Positions 1-8,500 of a DNA stretch of 50,862 nucleotides are shown in pieces; position 1 is the stretch's first letter, and each line of letters opens with the position of its first letter. The stretch covers positions 86,855 to 137,716 of the forward strand of contig JAFSBT010000002.1 in assembly GCA_017437145.1 (NCBI GenBank), in the 5' to 3' direction. The translations under genes were made by a program, and so were the position numbers. The stretch comes from Clostridia bacterium. GTDB lineage: Bacteria; Bacillota; Clostridia; TANB77; CAG-508. Below the pieces are notes generated by a model. It worked only from the letters and a program-made list of their open reading frames with translations. It did no database searches and had not been told where the DNA came from.

Positions 1-1415
1 AAGAAGATGGAATTGTATTTGGACAAACTGCTGAAGGTGAAAGTGTATGTCTTCCAGAAGATACATTTTTAAATAAAAATATTGCAGTATTTGGAGCTTC
101 TGGTAGTAGAAAGACAAGAGCATTTGTAATACTTAATATTCTGGTTCAGGCATCACTTGGAAAAAGTATAGTATGTACTGATCCAAAAGGTGAGCTATAT
201 AAGAAATGTGCTAAATACCTTGTAAAAAAAGGATATAATGTAAAGCTTTTAAATTTAGTTAATCCAGAATATTCTGATTGCTGGAATCCAATCGCAGAAG
301 TTGAAACAGAAACTGATGCACAAGTATTTGCAGAAGTAGTAATTGCAAATACCGAGATAAATAGAAGCAAAGGTGGAGATGAATTCTGGACTAGAACAGA
401 ACAGAATCTACTTAAAGCTCTTATCTTACATATAGTTTATGAAGTAGAAGATGAAAATAAGAAAAACATGGGATATTTATATTCTATAATTTCATCAGGT
501 GATATTAAAAAAATAGATAAAGTATTTGAACATTCAAAAGGTGCAGCAAGAATGAGTTATAACATATATGCACAAGCAACTGATGTAGTTAAGCAAAGTA
601 CCGTCACTGGACTTGCTACAAGACTTCAGATATTCCAAACAGATGAAATAAATGCTGTCACAATGAAAAATGATATAGATTTAGAAGATATTGGTTCAAG
701 GAAAAGTGCGTGTTTTTGTATAAGCTCTGATATGGATACAACATTTTCATTCCTATTTAGTTTATTTTTCTCATTCTTATTTATTAAGTTAATTAGAAAA
801 GCAGATAGAAATGAAAGTGGAAGATTAGATGTTGAAACTAAACTAATGCTTGATGAGTTCACAAACGTTGGGAAACTATTAGATATAGAGGTAAAACTTT
901 CTACAATTAGGTCAAGAGCATTGTCATGTATATTTATATTTCAGTCAATAACACAATTACAAAATAGATATGATGTATGGCAAGAACTACTTGGAAACTG
1001 CGATACTAAATTAGTATTTGGATGTAATGATATGTTATCAGCTACATATGTTAGTGATTTACTTGGAGTATCAACTGTTGAGACGTCTGCAATAAGAAAA
1101 GAAGCAGGTTTCGATGGTAAACTAACACTAGGTAAAGAAAATATTTCTATTTCTAAAAGAAATTTATCTAATCCAGATGAAATTATTAAACAAGATAATG
1201 ATGAGTTAATCGTAATAGTAAGAGCAAAGAAAGCTTTGAAACTAAAGAAATTTGATTACTCAAAGCATTATTTATCAAAAGAGATGGAAGAAATAAAGAT
1301 TGAAGAGTATAAGGAAAAATTAAAAATAAACAAAGATTTCTTTCAAAATAATACAAATGAGGAAGAGGTTGTTCTTCCAACATTTGATGACTTTTTTAGG
1401 AGGAAAAATAAATGA
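1..1415 (+). CDS. VirD4/TraG-type conjugative coupling ATPase, 5' end outside the window
   Basis: The reading frame is open from the first base and ends at 1415, so the N-terminus is missing. The protein is a type IV coupling ATPase that brings relaxosome DNA to a conjugative secretion channel at the membrane. Seen: a P-loop-like stretch GASGSRKTRAF near base 96-128, where the last glycine of GxxGxGKT is replaced by arginine; DPKGELY just after it; and a Walker B motif KLMLDEFTNVGK near base 840-875. The C-terminus is charged and lysine-rich. It overlaps the S1-domain gene by four bases (ATGA), so the two are translationally coupled. The family is certain; the P-loop change may be normal for this Firmicutes subgroup, in which I recall variation at that position. 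Confidence 0.9.
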   Translation, partial: EDGIVFGQTAEGESVCLPEDTFLNKNIAVFGASGSRKTRAFVILNILVQASLGKSIVCTDPKGELYKKCAKYLVKKGYNVKLLNLVNPEYSDCWNPIAEVETETDAQVFAEVVIANTEINRSKGGDEFWTRTEQNLLKALILHIVYEVEDENKKNMGYLYSIISSGDIKKIDKVFEHSKGAARMSYNIYAQATDVVKQSTVTGLATRLQIFQTDEINAVTMKNDIDLEDIGSRKSACFCISSDMDTTFSFLFSLFFSFLFIKLIRKADRNESGRLDVETKLMLDEFTNVGKLLDIEVKLSTIRSRALSCIFIFQSITQLQNRYDVWQELLGNCDTKLVFGCNDMLSATYVSDLLGVSTVETSAIRKEAGFDGKLTLGKENISISKRNLSNPDEIIKQDNDELIVIVRAKKALKLKKFDYSKHYLSKEMEEIKIEEYKEKLKINKDFFQNNTNEEEVVLPTFDDFFRRKNK

Positions 1416-2249
1416 TTGATGAACTTGAAAAACAGATAATCTGGCAAAACATAAAGACATCTGAAGATAATAGAAAAGTATTAAATGGTACAGCAAAAGC
1501 TATTGAAACTGTCAAAATCAAGTTATCTAAAGATGGAAAACTCACAGAAGAATTAGTGAATTGTATAGTAGTAAACTATAAAAATATAAAAGTTATTATT
1601 CCAGCTGAAGAAATTGGGATTACTAAAACTGATAAAAAGACATTAAGAAACATGATTGGTTCTGAACTAAAATTTATAGTTATTGAATCAGATAAATTAA
1701 CAAATACAGCAGTTGCATCAAGAAAAAAGGCAATGGAATTAATACAAAGAATTCAGCTTAAGAAATATGAAGCAGGAGATAAGGTATATGCAAAAATAAT
1801 ATCTGTATATCCTAAATTCATAAATGTTGAATGTTTAGGAATTGATATTAAATTAAAGGTTGAGGACTTAGAGTATGGTTATGTAGAAAATCTAAGTAAG
1901 CTATATCAAGTTGGAGATAAAATTAAAGTTGTAATTAAAGAAATAAATGAAAATGATAGAATTTTAAAAATTTCACATAAAGAAATACAAGAAGATCCTT
2001 ATAAAAATGTAAGGAAAGACTATGTTGAGAATGGTGAATACTTAGCAAAAGTGACAGCATATAGTGACAATCGGAGTTTTTGCAAATTTAAAACAAGGGA
2101 TAGATACTATGGCTACACTTCCAGTTTGGCTTGAAATGCCGCCACTACCTGGAGATTTAATATTGGTAAGAGTTAAAAAGATATTACCAGAACAAAGGAA
2201 AATATATAGTTCACTTATAAAAATTGTTAGGAGGAAAAAGTTTGAATAA
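1412..2249 (+). CDS. S1-domain RNA-binding protein of a conjugative element, needs +1 shift at CGG
   Basis: A 278-residue product if the ribosome shifts +1 at 2072; without the shift it stops at 2134. Two S1-like OB domains are visible: one around residues 118-190 (GDKVYAKIISVYPKFINVECLG ... ILKISHKEI), the second from about residue 208 (GEYLAKVTAYSDN, then GVFANLKQGID after the shift). The second S1 domain is cut exactly at its conserved Gly-Val-Phe strand and is restored only by the shift. The shifted frame ends at 2249 and overlaps the TTG start of the next gene, as expected for an operon. S1 proteins of this kind are common in Firmicutes conjugative elements beside VirD4; their RNA target is unknown. 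Confidence 0.85.
2072..2075 (+). other. +1 frameshift site 1 (AAT CGGA)
   Basis: In-frame CGG after an AAT codon. Skipping C and reading GGA as Gly gives SDN-G-VFANL, the conserved start of an S1 domain. The unshifted frame stops 20 codons later, at 2134. Confidence 0.88.
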
Positions 2250-2718
2250 AAAACAAAGTGAAGTAATGCAATTTTTATTAAAATTTGATTGCTGCAAAGA
2301 AGAACAATTGATAAATTTTTTAGATTGCTCAAAAGAAGATATTACATACCTTCTGAATGAAAAGCTTATTTTGAAAAAAGATGATTTAATATATAGTAAA
2401 ATACGTGAAAAAGTATATGATATAAGATACTGTATTGCAATTGAAGTGTTGTGTTTATATAAAGATAAGATTCAAAGTTTAAAAAAAGGTAAATATCCAA
2501 TATTAATTGAATTTGTTGTAGATGGAATTTCTTGCGATGTCATCGTGGCAAAAAATATTGAACAAGAGAGTATTTTTAAAGATTTGTATAAAATATCTGA
2601 TGCAGACTCAATTATTATAGTTCTTGAAAATCCTACATATAACAAGGAAAATATAAAAACTAATAAACAATGCTTGATTTGTAAATATCCATTAGAGATT
2701 ATTGATAAGTTAAATTAA
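2242..2718 (+). CDS. DUF5697-like protein of conjugative elements
   Basis: A 158-residue soluble protein. The TTG start at 2242 is chosen because AGGAGG lies at 2229-2234, eight bases upstream. The N-terminal half looks like a winged helix (KKQSEVMQFLLKF, LLNEKLILKKDD); the C-terminal half is alternating strand and helix (ILIEFVVDG, SIIIVLENP). It resembles the DUF5697 proteins often found beside VirD4 in Firmicutes integrative elements; this is recognition from memory and the function is unknown. It overlaps the shifted end of the S1 gene by eight bases. Confidence 0.7.
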   Translation: MNKKQSEVMQFLLKFDCCKEEQLINFLDCSKEDITYLLNEKLILKKDDLIYSKIREKVYDIRYCIAIEVLCLYKDKIQSLKKGKYPILIEFVVDGISCDVIVAKNIEQESIFKDLYKISDADSIIIVLENPTYNKENIKTNKQCLICKYPLEIIDKLN

Positions 2719-2796
2719 AAAATTTTTTCTCAAATTGAGGAGATGCAGTATTAAATTTTATAATAGATGATAAGAAATTTAAGGAGGTAGATAATT

Positions 2797-3039
2797 ATGT
2801 TAGTATGGAAATATTTTATATTTGGAGTAATCTTTGCTGGAGCAGTTGGATTATATATATATTTAAAAAGTGAAGAGAAAAGAGATGAAAGAATAAGTAA
2901 ATTAACATCTAAAAGATTAGAAAGATTGTTAGAACAAACTACTATGAAAATAGGTGAAAGACAAAGAGAACTTAATAGAACCTTAACTGAAGAAGAGAAA
3001 AATGTAATACTAGAAGAATGCTATATATTAAGTAAATAA
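2797..3039 (+). CDS. small single-span membrane protein with charged helix
   Basis: Eighty residues with a perfect AAGGAGG ribosome site. Residues 3-24 form one hydrophobic span (YFIFGVIFAGAVGLYIYL), followed by a long, highly charged, probably coiled-coil helix rich in Lys, Arg and Glu. No catalytic motif is visible. It is the last gene before a terminator, so it closes the conjugation-type operon. It could be an accessory envelope protein of the transfer machinery, but nothing in the sequence proves this. Confidence 0.65.
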   Translation: MLVWKYFIFGVIFAGAVGLYIYLKSEEKRDERISKLTSKRLERLLEQTTMKIGERQRELNRTLTEEEKNVILEECYILSK

Positions 3040-3043
3040 ATGT

Positions 3044-3080
3044 AAAAGGCTTTAGGTAAATATATCTAAGGCCTTTTTTT
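3044..3080 (+). terminator. intrinsic terminator
   Basis: Imperfect hairpin AAAAGGC-TTTAG / CTAA-G-GCCTTTT followed by seven T. It closes the operon that begins before the window. Confidence 0.85.
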
Positions 3081-3150
3081 GTTGTTAATAAAAAAATATG
3101 ATAAAATTATTTAACTAAATATAAAATTTTTTGAAACCAAATCAATTTTT

Positions 3151-3178
3151 TTGACAATATATAAGTGTAAGATATCTT
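3151..3178 (+). promoter_or_regulatory. likely promoter of the sigma-factor operon
   Basis: TTGACA at 3151, 16-base spacer, then TATCTT at 3173. The -35 box is perfect and the -10 box is weak, which would suit a promoter that needs help. It sits 28 bases before the ECF sigma start. Confidence 0.5.
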
Positions 3179-3205
3179 AAAACTATAAAGGAGATTTAAA
3201 TCTAA

Positions 3206-3712
3206 ATGAACATAGAAGAAATAATAAATCAATATTCGAACTATCTTTATACTACCATAACTAATATTACATACGGTAATTTATCAAATGAAGATATAGA
3301 AGAAGTTATTTCAGATACATTCTTTATCTTTTGGAAGAATAAAGAAAAGTTTGATGTTAATAAAAAAATTAACTTGTATTTAGCAGGGATTGCAAAAAAT
3401 TTAATAAAAGAAAAATTTAGAAAAATACATATAAATAACAACATTGAAGACTATGAAAATATTTTAATAGATACTTATGATATTAGTAATAGTTATGAGC
3501 AAATTGAAAGAAATCGAATCATTGAGGAAACTTTAGATAGCATGAAAAAAGAAGATAAAGATATGTTTGTTTTATATTATTATTTCTCAAAAAGTATTAA
3601 AGAGATATCTAAGCAATTAGATTGTTCTGAGTTTAAAATAAAATCAAGATTATTTAGAATCAGAAAAAGGCTTAAAGCAAATTTAGAAAGAGGAGGATAT
3701 AGATATGAATAA
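3206..3712 (+). CDS. ECF-type RNA polymerase sigma factor
   Basis: 168 residues, the usual length for an ECF sigma factor. Region 2 lies at about residues 5-60 (NEDIEEVISDTFFIFWKNKEKFD), and the region 4 helix-turn-helix at about 115-157 (SIKEISKQLDCSEFKIKSRLFRIRKRLK). It would direct core RNA polymerase to a small regulon. The next gene overlaps it by eight bases and encodes a membrane protein with an extracytoplasmic domain, the usual arrangement of sigma plus membrane anti-sigma factor. The inducing signal is not visible. Confidence 0.9.
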   Translation: MNIEEIINQYSNYLYTTITNITYGNLSNEDIEEVISDTFFIFWKNKEKFDVNKKINLYLAGIAKNLIKEKFRKIHINNNIEDYENILIDTYDISNSYEQIERNRIIEETLDSMKKEDKDMFVLYYYFSKSIKEISKQLDCSEFKIKSRLFRIRKRLKANLERGGYRYE

Positions 3713-4688
3713 TAATCTAAATGATAAAATATTAGAAAAAGTAAGAACTAAAGTAGCTATATCTAACTTTGAAGAAGAGGAGAGATTTAGTATGTCAAAG
3801 AATAAAATATTAAGAACAGCAGCAAGTTTATTTTTGGTATTAGGGATTACTTGTGGAGTTGCTTATGCAGGATATCAATTAACAAACTATTTTAAAATTA
3901 AAGGAATTGATGATACAGGAATACAAACAGCATTGCAAAATAATTATGTTCAAAATATAGACATGGATTATATAGAAAAAGAAGAAGTAAAATTCAAAGT
4001 AGATTATTTGATGATGGACGATATAAATTTTGATTTAGTATTTAATTTTATAACTAAGGATGCAGTTGAAAATTATGAAGGAATAGCAGTTTGCAATCTA
4101 AAAATTACAGATGAAAACAACAATCAAATATATATTTCTTCAGAAGATCAAGATATTTGGACTAAGAATATAGCATTATCAAGTGAAATGTGGACTACAG
4201 TAGAAAAACAAGACCATACATTAAGGCAAGTAGTACATTTATCTTCAAATAATTTTCCAAAAAGCAATAAAATATATGTAAGTTTTGATGAAGTTATTTT
4301 ATATAACGTTAATAAGGGAAATCCAATAACAATAAAATATGAAGATGATTATAAATTAGAATTTGATGTATCAGAACAACTATCAAATCGTAAATCTATA
4401 GAATATACAACTACTAATTCAAAAATTGAAAGTGCAATACTAACTAATAGTGGATTTGCTATAACAATAAAAGAGAATAATTATATTCCAAGAAATGCAA
4501 ATTATATTGTGAAAGATGCTGAAGGGAATAGTTTTACATTATCAAACGTAGAAAGAATACTAAAAAAACCAGAATTAAGTGAAATAGAAAAACAAGTTAT
4601 GATATTTAATATTACTAAGTATAATGAAAGTGATAAGATAACCTTAGAAAAAGATGGTGTTAGTACAATAGAATTTATAAAAAAATAA
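3705..4688 (+). CDS. DUF4179-like membrane protein, probable anti-sigma partner
   Basis: 327 residues. The start is ATG at 3705 with GGAGG at 3691-3695, overlapping the sigma gene. Residues 1-30 are charged and cytoplasmic, a single membrane span follows (ILRTAASLFLVLGITCGVAYAGYQL), and the remaining ~270 residues form a beta-rich domain predicted outside the membrane. This matches the DUF4179 architecture that accompanies ECF sigma factors in clostridia. The cytoplasmic N-terminus is short and shows no zinc anti-sigma motif (HxxxCxxC), so the mechanism of inhibition is unclear. Confidence 0.75.
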   Translation: MNNNLNDKILEKVRTKVAISNFEEEERFSMSKNKILRTAASLFLVLGITCGVAYAGYQLTNYFKIKGIDDTGIQTALQNNYVQNIDMDYIEKEEVKFKVDYLMMDDINFDLVFNFITKDAVENYEGIAVCNLKITDENNNQIYISSEDQDIWTKNIALSSEMWTTVEKQDHTLRQVVHLSSNNFPKSNKIYVSFDEVILYNVNKGNPITIKYEDDYKLEFDVSEQLSNRKSIEYTTTNSKIESAILTNSGFAITIKENNYIPRNANYIVKDAEGNSFTLSNVERILKKPELSEIEKQVMIFNITKYNESDKITLEKDGVSTIEFIKK

Positions 4689-4696
4689 TGAAACTG

Positions 4697-4723
4697 AAGG
4701 AGAGCAGGATTTAAGCTCTCCTT
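4697..4723 (+). terminator. hairpin terminator
   Basis: Perfect nine-base stem AAGGAGAGC / GCTCTCCTT downstream of the sigma operon. The tail is AATTATTT rather than a clean T run. Confidence 0.65.
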
Positions 4724-4811
4724 AATTATTTAAAAATTCAATTAGATTGATTATCCTTTTGTTTTATGGTAATATATTAACAAATAAGTAATTAGAAAGA
4801 GAGAAAAAATA

Positions 4812-5114
4812 ATGAAAAAAATTAATATAATACTGGTTATAATATCAATTATAATAATTATATTAGGAATAATATTAGGTATAAGTGCATCAAATGAATT
4901 TATAAATTCAATACCTGCTCAGAATAATACAAATGGTGCAACTTCTGGAATTGGAGCAAACTATTCAGATGCAATTGAATTATTTGGAGTGTTTGGTGGT
5001 AAAATAATTGGAACAATGATAATTCTTGGTAGTATATTTATTGATATATTAATTTGGATATCGTATGGAATAATATTGCTTATTAGAAAAATTATTAAAA
5101 AGATTAAAAAATAA
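4812..5114 (+). CDS. small two-span membrane protein
   Basis: One hundred residues. An N-terminal span (INIILVIISIIIIILGIILG) and a second span (GTMIILGSIFIDILIWISYGIILLI) flank an outside loop rich in Asn, Gly and Ser. The C-terminus is a lysine tail. The ribosome site is AGAAAGAGAG. No family was recognised. It forms its own unit between two hairpin terminators. Confidence 0.6.
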   Translation: MKKINIILVIISIIIIILGIILGISASNEFINSIPAQNNTNGATSGIGANYSDAIELFGVFGGKIIGTMIILGSIFIDILIWISYGIILLIRKIIKKIKK

Positions 5115-5124
5115 CAAATTTATA

Positions 5125-5159
5125 AAATGGTTCTATATATTTGTATAGAGCTATTTTTT
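5125..5159 (+). terminator. intrinsic terminator
   Basis: Thirteen-base stem with two G-U pairs, AAATGGTTCTATA / TATAGAGCTATTT, running into six T. Confidence 0.75.
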
Positions 5160-5220
5160 GTTTGAAAAATTTACTTATTTATGGTATCATTTAAATGAAA
5201 ATTTTGTAGAGGAGATATCC

Positions 5221-6252
5221 ATGAAGAAAGTATTTAAAATAGTTTTAATTATAACATTAGTAGTTTTAGGATTAATTGCTATTTCAGCAGTTATTAATCA
5301 AATTTTATTAAAAATTGAAAAGAGTAAATATAGCATATATGGACAATATGTTGAAGTTGATGGCAAGGAAATGTATTTATCTGTTTTAGGTGAAGGCGAA
5401 AATACTATTGTAATACTTCCTGGTTCAGGTTGTGTTGGCTCTACAGTTTTATATAGACCACTTGCTAAACGATTGGCAGAAAATAATAAAGTTATAATTG
5501 TAGAGTATTTTGGATATGGATTTAGTGATGATATAAGTAAAGAAAGAAGTATTGAAAATATTGTTAATGAATTAAGAACAGCACTGAATATAGTATGTCC
5601 TAATGAGCAATTTGTTTTCATGCCACATTCAATTTCAGGAATTTATTCACTATACTATGCTACTCAATATCCAAACGAAGTTAAAGCTATAATAGGTCTT
5701 GATATGACAGTTGCACAATTAGAAGATGAAAAAAATATAGATTGGGATTTATTTAAAGAAAAGACTGGCTTAACAAAAGAAGATTATGATAGAGAAGGAG
5801 CATATCCTTTAATATTAAATTCATTGATTGAAAAAACAGGTATAATGAGATGGGTAAATAGTATTTATAACAAAGAACAATATGATATGCTTGAGTCATA
5901 TAATTTATATTCTGAAGAAGAACTTAAAGTGTTTAAGAAGGAATTTAATCGTTATCCATCAATGGCACTTTTAAAAGAATATCATAACAATATGGTTCAA
6001 GAAAACATAAGTAAATTAAATGATTCAGGATTTCCAGAGAATCTTCCGATACTAGATTTTAGGGCTACTAGACCAATTGAAATAGCTAAAGAATATATGG
6101 GAAAAGATACTTTGTCAATTCTTAACGATACTATAACAAATACAGAGATACAAAAAATTATTGTAGTAGAAGCTAAACATGAAACTGTATTTTTAGATGC
6201 AATAGATAAAATAGTAGAAGAAACAAATGAATTTATAAACAATATAAAATAA
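5221..6252 (+). CDS. alpha/beta hydrolase with N-terminal membrane anchor
   Basis: 343 residues from ATG 5221, chosen because GAGGAGAT lies just before it. A signal anchor (FKIVLIITLVVLGLIAISAVI) is followed by an alpha/beta hydrolase fold outside or at the membrane: oxyanion region VILPGSGCVGS, nucleophile elbow PHSISGIY near residue 135 (GHSxGG in most relatives) and a likely catalytic histidine in EAKHETVF near the C-terminus. The substrate cannot be told. The gene has its own ribosome site and is followed eight bases later by a putative alpha-CTD-like gene. Confidence 0.85.
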   Translation: MKKVFKIVLIITLVVLGLIAISAVINQILLKIEKSKYSIYGQYVEVDGKEMYLSVLGEGENTIVILPGSGCVGSTVLYRPLAKRLAENNKVIIVEYFGYGFSDDISKERSIENIVNELRTALNIVCPNEQFVFMPHSISGIYSLYYATQYPNEVKAIIGLDMTVAQLEDEKNIDWDLFKEKTGLTKEDYDREGAYPLILNSLIEKTGIMRWVNSIYNKEQYDMLESYNLYSEEELKVFKKEFNRYPSMALLKEYHNNMVQENISKLNDSGFPENLPILDFRATRPIEIAKEYMGKDTLSILNDTITNTEIQKIIVVEAKHETVFLDAIDKIVEETNEFINNIK

Positions 6253-6269
6253 CAGATAGGGTGTATAAA

Positions 6270-6479
6270 ATGGACAAATTATTAAAGCAGAATATTGAAA
6301 GAATAGAAATTAAAGATGAAGTATTAAATATATTAAAAGACAATAACATTATATTATTAAATGACCTATGTAATAAAAAGAAAAAAGACTTAAAAGCATT
6401 AGGAATAGAATATCCAGTTATAAACGATATGGAATTACAATTACAACTATTAGGATTAAGATTTAAAAATAGTTTATAA
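6270..6479 (+). CDS. stand-alone RNA polymerase alpha C-terminal-domain-like protein
   Basis: Sixty-nine residues. ATG at 6270 is preferred over the in-frame GTG at 6261 because of the purine stretch upstream. It reads like an isolated helix-hairpin-helix alpha-CTD (IEIKDEVLNILKDNNIILLNDLCNKKKKDLKALGIEYPVINDMELQLQLLGL). The alpha-CTD binds UP-element DNA and activators; a free copy could compete with polymerase or be a small DNA-binding regulator. The similarity is by pattern only, so confidence is moderate. Confidence 0.55.
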   Translation: MDKLLKQNIERIEIKDEVLNILKDNNIILLNDLCNKKKKDLKALGIEYPVINDMELQLQLLGLRFKNSL

Positions 6480-6522
6480 AAAATTTGTAAATTTGAGAAT
6501 AAAACACTAATAGGAGAAGTCT

Positions 6523-6909
6523 ATGAAAATAAAATATATAAATAATGATAAAAATTTAGATGCAGGAATTTTCTTAAATATGGTAAAGCAAATTTGGGAT
6601 GGAGAATATGATATTGAAAAAACAAAAGAAGCATTAGATAAAACAATAAATGTTACAGCATGGGATAATAACGTGTTAGTAGGATGTGTTAGAATATTAA
6701 CTGATGGATATTATTTCGGCACAATTACTGAAATTTTAGTATTACCTAATTATCAACATAAGGGCATTGGTAAGGAGTTAATGAAAAGAGTAAAAGAAAT
6801 AAGTCCTTCAAGATTATTCTTTGGTGCTCAGAAGGAAGCAGAAGATTTTTATAATAAAATAGGATGTAAGAAATCACTACAATCATATGAAATTGATGTA
6901 AATGTTTAA
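6523..6909 (+). CDS. GNAT-family N-acetyltransferase
   Basis: 128 residues, slightly short for the family. The acetyl-CoA binding signature is clear: ITEILVLPNYQHKGIGKELMKRVKE at residues 67-91 (motif A, Q/RxxGxG/A), followed by the C-terminal PSRLFFGAQKEAEDFYNKIGCKK, which is typical motif B. The acceptor substrate is unknown. Ribosome site TAGGAGAAG. It ends before a bidirectional terminator shared with the HU gene. Confidence 0.9.
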   Translation: MKIKYINNDKNLDAGIFLNMVKQIWDGEYDIEKTKEALDKTINVTAWDNNVLVGCVRILTDGYYFGTITEILVLPNYQHKGIGKELMKRVKEISPSRLFFGAQKEAEDFYNKIGCKKSLQSYEIDVNV

Positions 6910-6924
6910 AATAATATAAGAAAT

Positions 6925-6950
6925 CCCTCCAATTTGGAGGGAACTTTTTA
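6925..6950. terminator. bidirectional terminator between acetyltransferase and HU genes
   Basis: CCCTCC / GGAGGG stem with a five-base loop, followed by AACTTTTT on + and preceded by A-rich sequence for the - direction. Confidence 0.75.
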
Positions 6951-7223
6951 TTTGTTTACGATATCTTTAAGAGCTTTTCCTGCTTTAAATGCTGGAGCTT
7001 TACAAGCTGGTATTTTTATTTCAGCACCAGTTTGTGGATTTTTTCCTTTTCTTGCTGCTCTTGCTCTTGTTTCAAATGTTCCGAATCCTACTAATTGTAC
7101 TTTATCACCATTTTTCATAGCTTCTGATACAATAGAAACGAAAGCATCTAAAGCTTCAGATGTAGCTTTTTTTGAATCACCTGTTTTAACAGCCATTGCT
7201 TCAATTAATTGAGCTTTATTCAT
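6948..7223 (-). CDS. hup: HU-family histone-like DNA-binding protein
   Basis: Ninety-one residues, the normal HU length. The start MNKAQLIEAMA is chosen because GGAGGGAAA precedes it; an upstream extension is possible but has no support. Conserved features: MNKxxLI N-terminus, VQLVGFGTFETRARAARKGKNPQTG (beta arms and RxxRxGxNPxTG), and a lysine-rich C-terminus. HU bends and compacts DNA. It is monocistronic and convergent with the acetyltransferase. Confidence 0.97.
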   Translation of the reverse strand: MNKAQLIEAMAVKTGDSKKATSEALDAFVSIVSEAMKNGDKVQLVGFGTFETRARAARKGKNPQTGAEIKIPACKAPAFKAGKALKDIVNK

Positions 7224-7320
7224 AATATTTTTCCCTCCTTCCAATAGTGTCATCATTTGTTATTAACTAAAATCTACCAAATAACATTTATAAAGTCAAC
7301 AAAATTTGACAAAATTATAT

Positions 7321-7346
7321 AAAAAATGCACCTTTAGCGGTGCATT
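7321..7346 (-). terminator. intrinsic terminator of the - strand gene at 7351
   Basis: AATGCACC / GGTGCATT eight-base stem; six A on the + strand give the U run on the - strand transcript. Confidence 0.85.
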
Positions 7347-7350
7347 ACGT

Positions 7351-7806
7351 TTAATCATTCCATAGCTGTTCATTTGTATATAATGAATTTATATTATCTT
7401 CAGATATATTTAGAGAATTATCTTGTTCTACTAATGCTTGTAATAACATGTTATTTAATATTTTTTTATCCTTATTTTCAATTCTGCAAATATCTTGTTC
7501 ATTTCCATCTTTAAATATGATTAAGTTAAACCTATCAAGGTTAATTAATTTATGAAGAGTAGTCTTGTTGCTAATTGTATTTAATGGAACAAGACATTTA
7601 TATATATTGTTATCATTATTTCGTATCATAAGAGCATATATAGAAGACTTATCTATTAAAATATTCTTTGCTTTGAATTCAATATTAGAACTATCAATTG
7701 AATTTGATTTTATTCCTAAACATACGCTATCGTTTGTATCTTTTATAATTGCTAATGTGTTTTCTTGTAAAGATGATAATTTTGTAATATCAATAATATT
7801 ATCCAT
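7351..7806 (-). CDS. hypothetical protein of unknown function
   Basis: 151 residues from ATG 7806; an in-frame TTG two codons earlier (7812) is better spaced from AAAGGA and could be the true start. No family was recognised. The protein is soluble, with alternating beta strands (ENTLAIIKDTNDSVCLGI, IYALMIRNNDNNIYKCLVPL, FNLIIFKDGNEQDICRI) and an Asn/Asp-rich helical C-terminus. It is divergent from an Xre regulator, and the shared promoter region contains a Spo0A-type box, so it may be controlled by either protein. Confidence 0.6.
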   Translation of the reverse strand: MDNIIDITKLSSLQENTLAIIKDTNDSVCLGIKSNSIDSSNIEFKAKNILIDKSSIYALMIRNNDNNIYKCLVPLNTISNKTTLHKLINLDRFNLIIFKDGNEQDICRIENKDKKILNNMLLQALVEQDNSLNISEDNINSLYTNEQLWND

Positions 7807-7904
7807 AATCAATCAGTTCCTTTCAACAAGTGAGTATTATAACACGTTTATATTAATAATAAAAGTACTTCACATAATTTTATTACTTTTTTAGTATAAC
7901 ATAT

Positions 7905-7911
7905 TTCGACA
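7905..7911. promoter_or_regulatory. perfect Spo0A box (TTCGACA) in a divergent promoter region
   Basis: TTCGACA is the reverse complement of TGTCGAA, the consensus Spo0A box. It lies between the - strand gene starting near 7806 and the Xre gene at 8017. A TATAAT (7847-7852 region, - strand) and another (7971, + strand) flank it. The rest of this 200-base gap shows only AT-rich promoter sequence. Confidence 0.4.
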
Positions 7912-8016
7912 GATATTACTATAATTATTCCAAATAAATATAGTTTGTGTAAAATTTTCCATCACATTATTATAATTATATTGTAAAAATTTGTAGAAAT
8001 ATGGGGGTGGAAGTAA

Positions 8017-8376
8017 ATGAATTTAAAGGAAATGGGGAGAAAAATAAAGAGTCAAAGACAGTATATAGGCTTAACTCAGGAACAATTATCAGAACGTGTA
8101 GATATAACACCTGCATATTTAAGTGGAATAGAAAGTGGAAATAAGGTAGCTAGTATAAAAGTGATGTTAGCAATAGCTAATGAACTTGATATGTCTTTAG
8201 ATTATATGTTATTAGATGATATAAAAAATGATAGTGAGCATACAAAAATTGATTGCAACATTATTGAATTTAAACATATTTTAAAGGAATTAAATGATAG
8301 AGAGTTAATTGATAGCTTTGTAGCTTACTCTCGTGCTTTATCAAAAGAAATGCTAAATAGGAAAATTAAAAATTAG
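8017..8376 (+). CDS. Xre-family transcriptional regulator
   Basis: 119 residues. The N-terminal HTH_3 domain spans about residues 6-62 (GRKIKSQRQYIGLTQEQLSERVDITPAYLSGIESGNKVASIKVMLAIANELDMSLDYML). The C-terminal 50 residues form a helical dimerisation tail. Ribosome site GGGGGTGG. It is likely a repressor of its own divergent promoter. It sits directly ahead of the structured 8.4-8.8 kb region and the element block, so it may be a control switch of the element. Confidence 0.9.
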   Translation: MNLKEMGRKIKSQRQYIGLTQEQLSERVDITPAYLSGIESGNKVASIKVMLAIANELDMSLDYMLLDDIKNDSEHTKIDCNIIEFKHILKELNDRELIDSFVAYSRALSKEMLNRKIKN

Positions 8377-8419
8377 ATAAAGTTTAAGTTGGACATAAAA
8401 AACACCTAAAAGGCCTTAT

Positions 8420-8459
8420 ATAATCAGTAAAAATTAATTTTATTGATTATATTTTTTTT
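8420..8459 (+). terminator. AT-rich intrinsic terminator after the Xre gene
   Basis: ATAATCA / TGATTAT outer stem around AAAATTAATTTT, followed by eight T. Confidence 0.7.
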
Positions 8460-8500
8460 ACTGAAATTATTATTTATAATATAGTTGTATTCAAAATTTG

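Noticed and set aside
6934..7212. + strand reading frame opposite HU
   Set aside because: It is the shadow of the HU gene, without a ribosome site or family.
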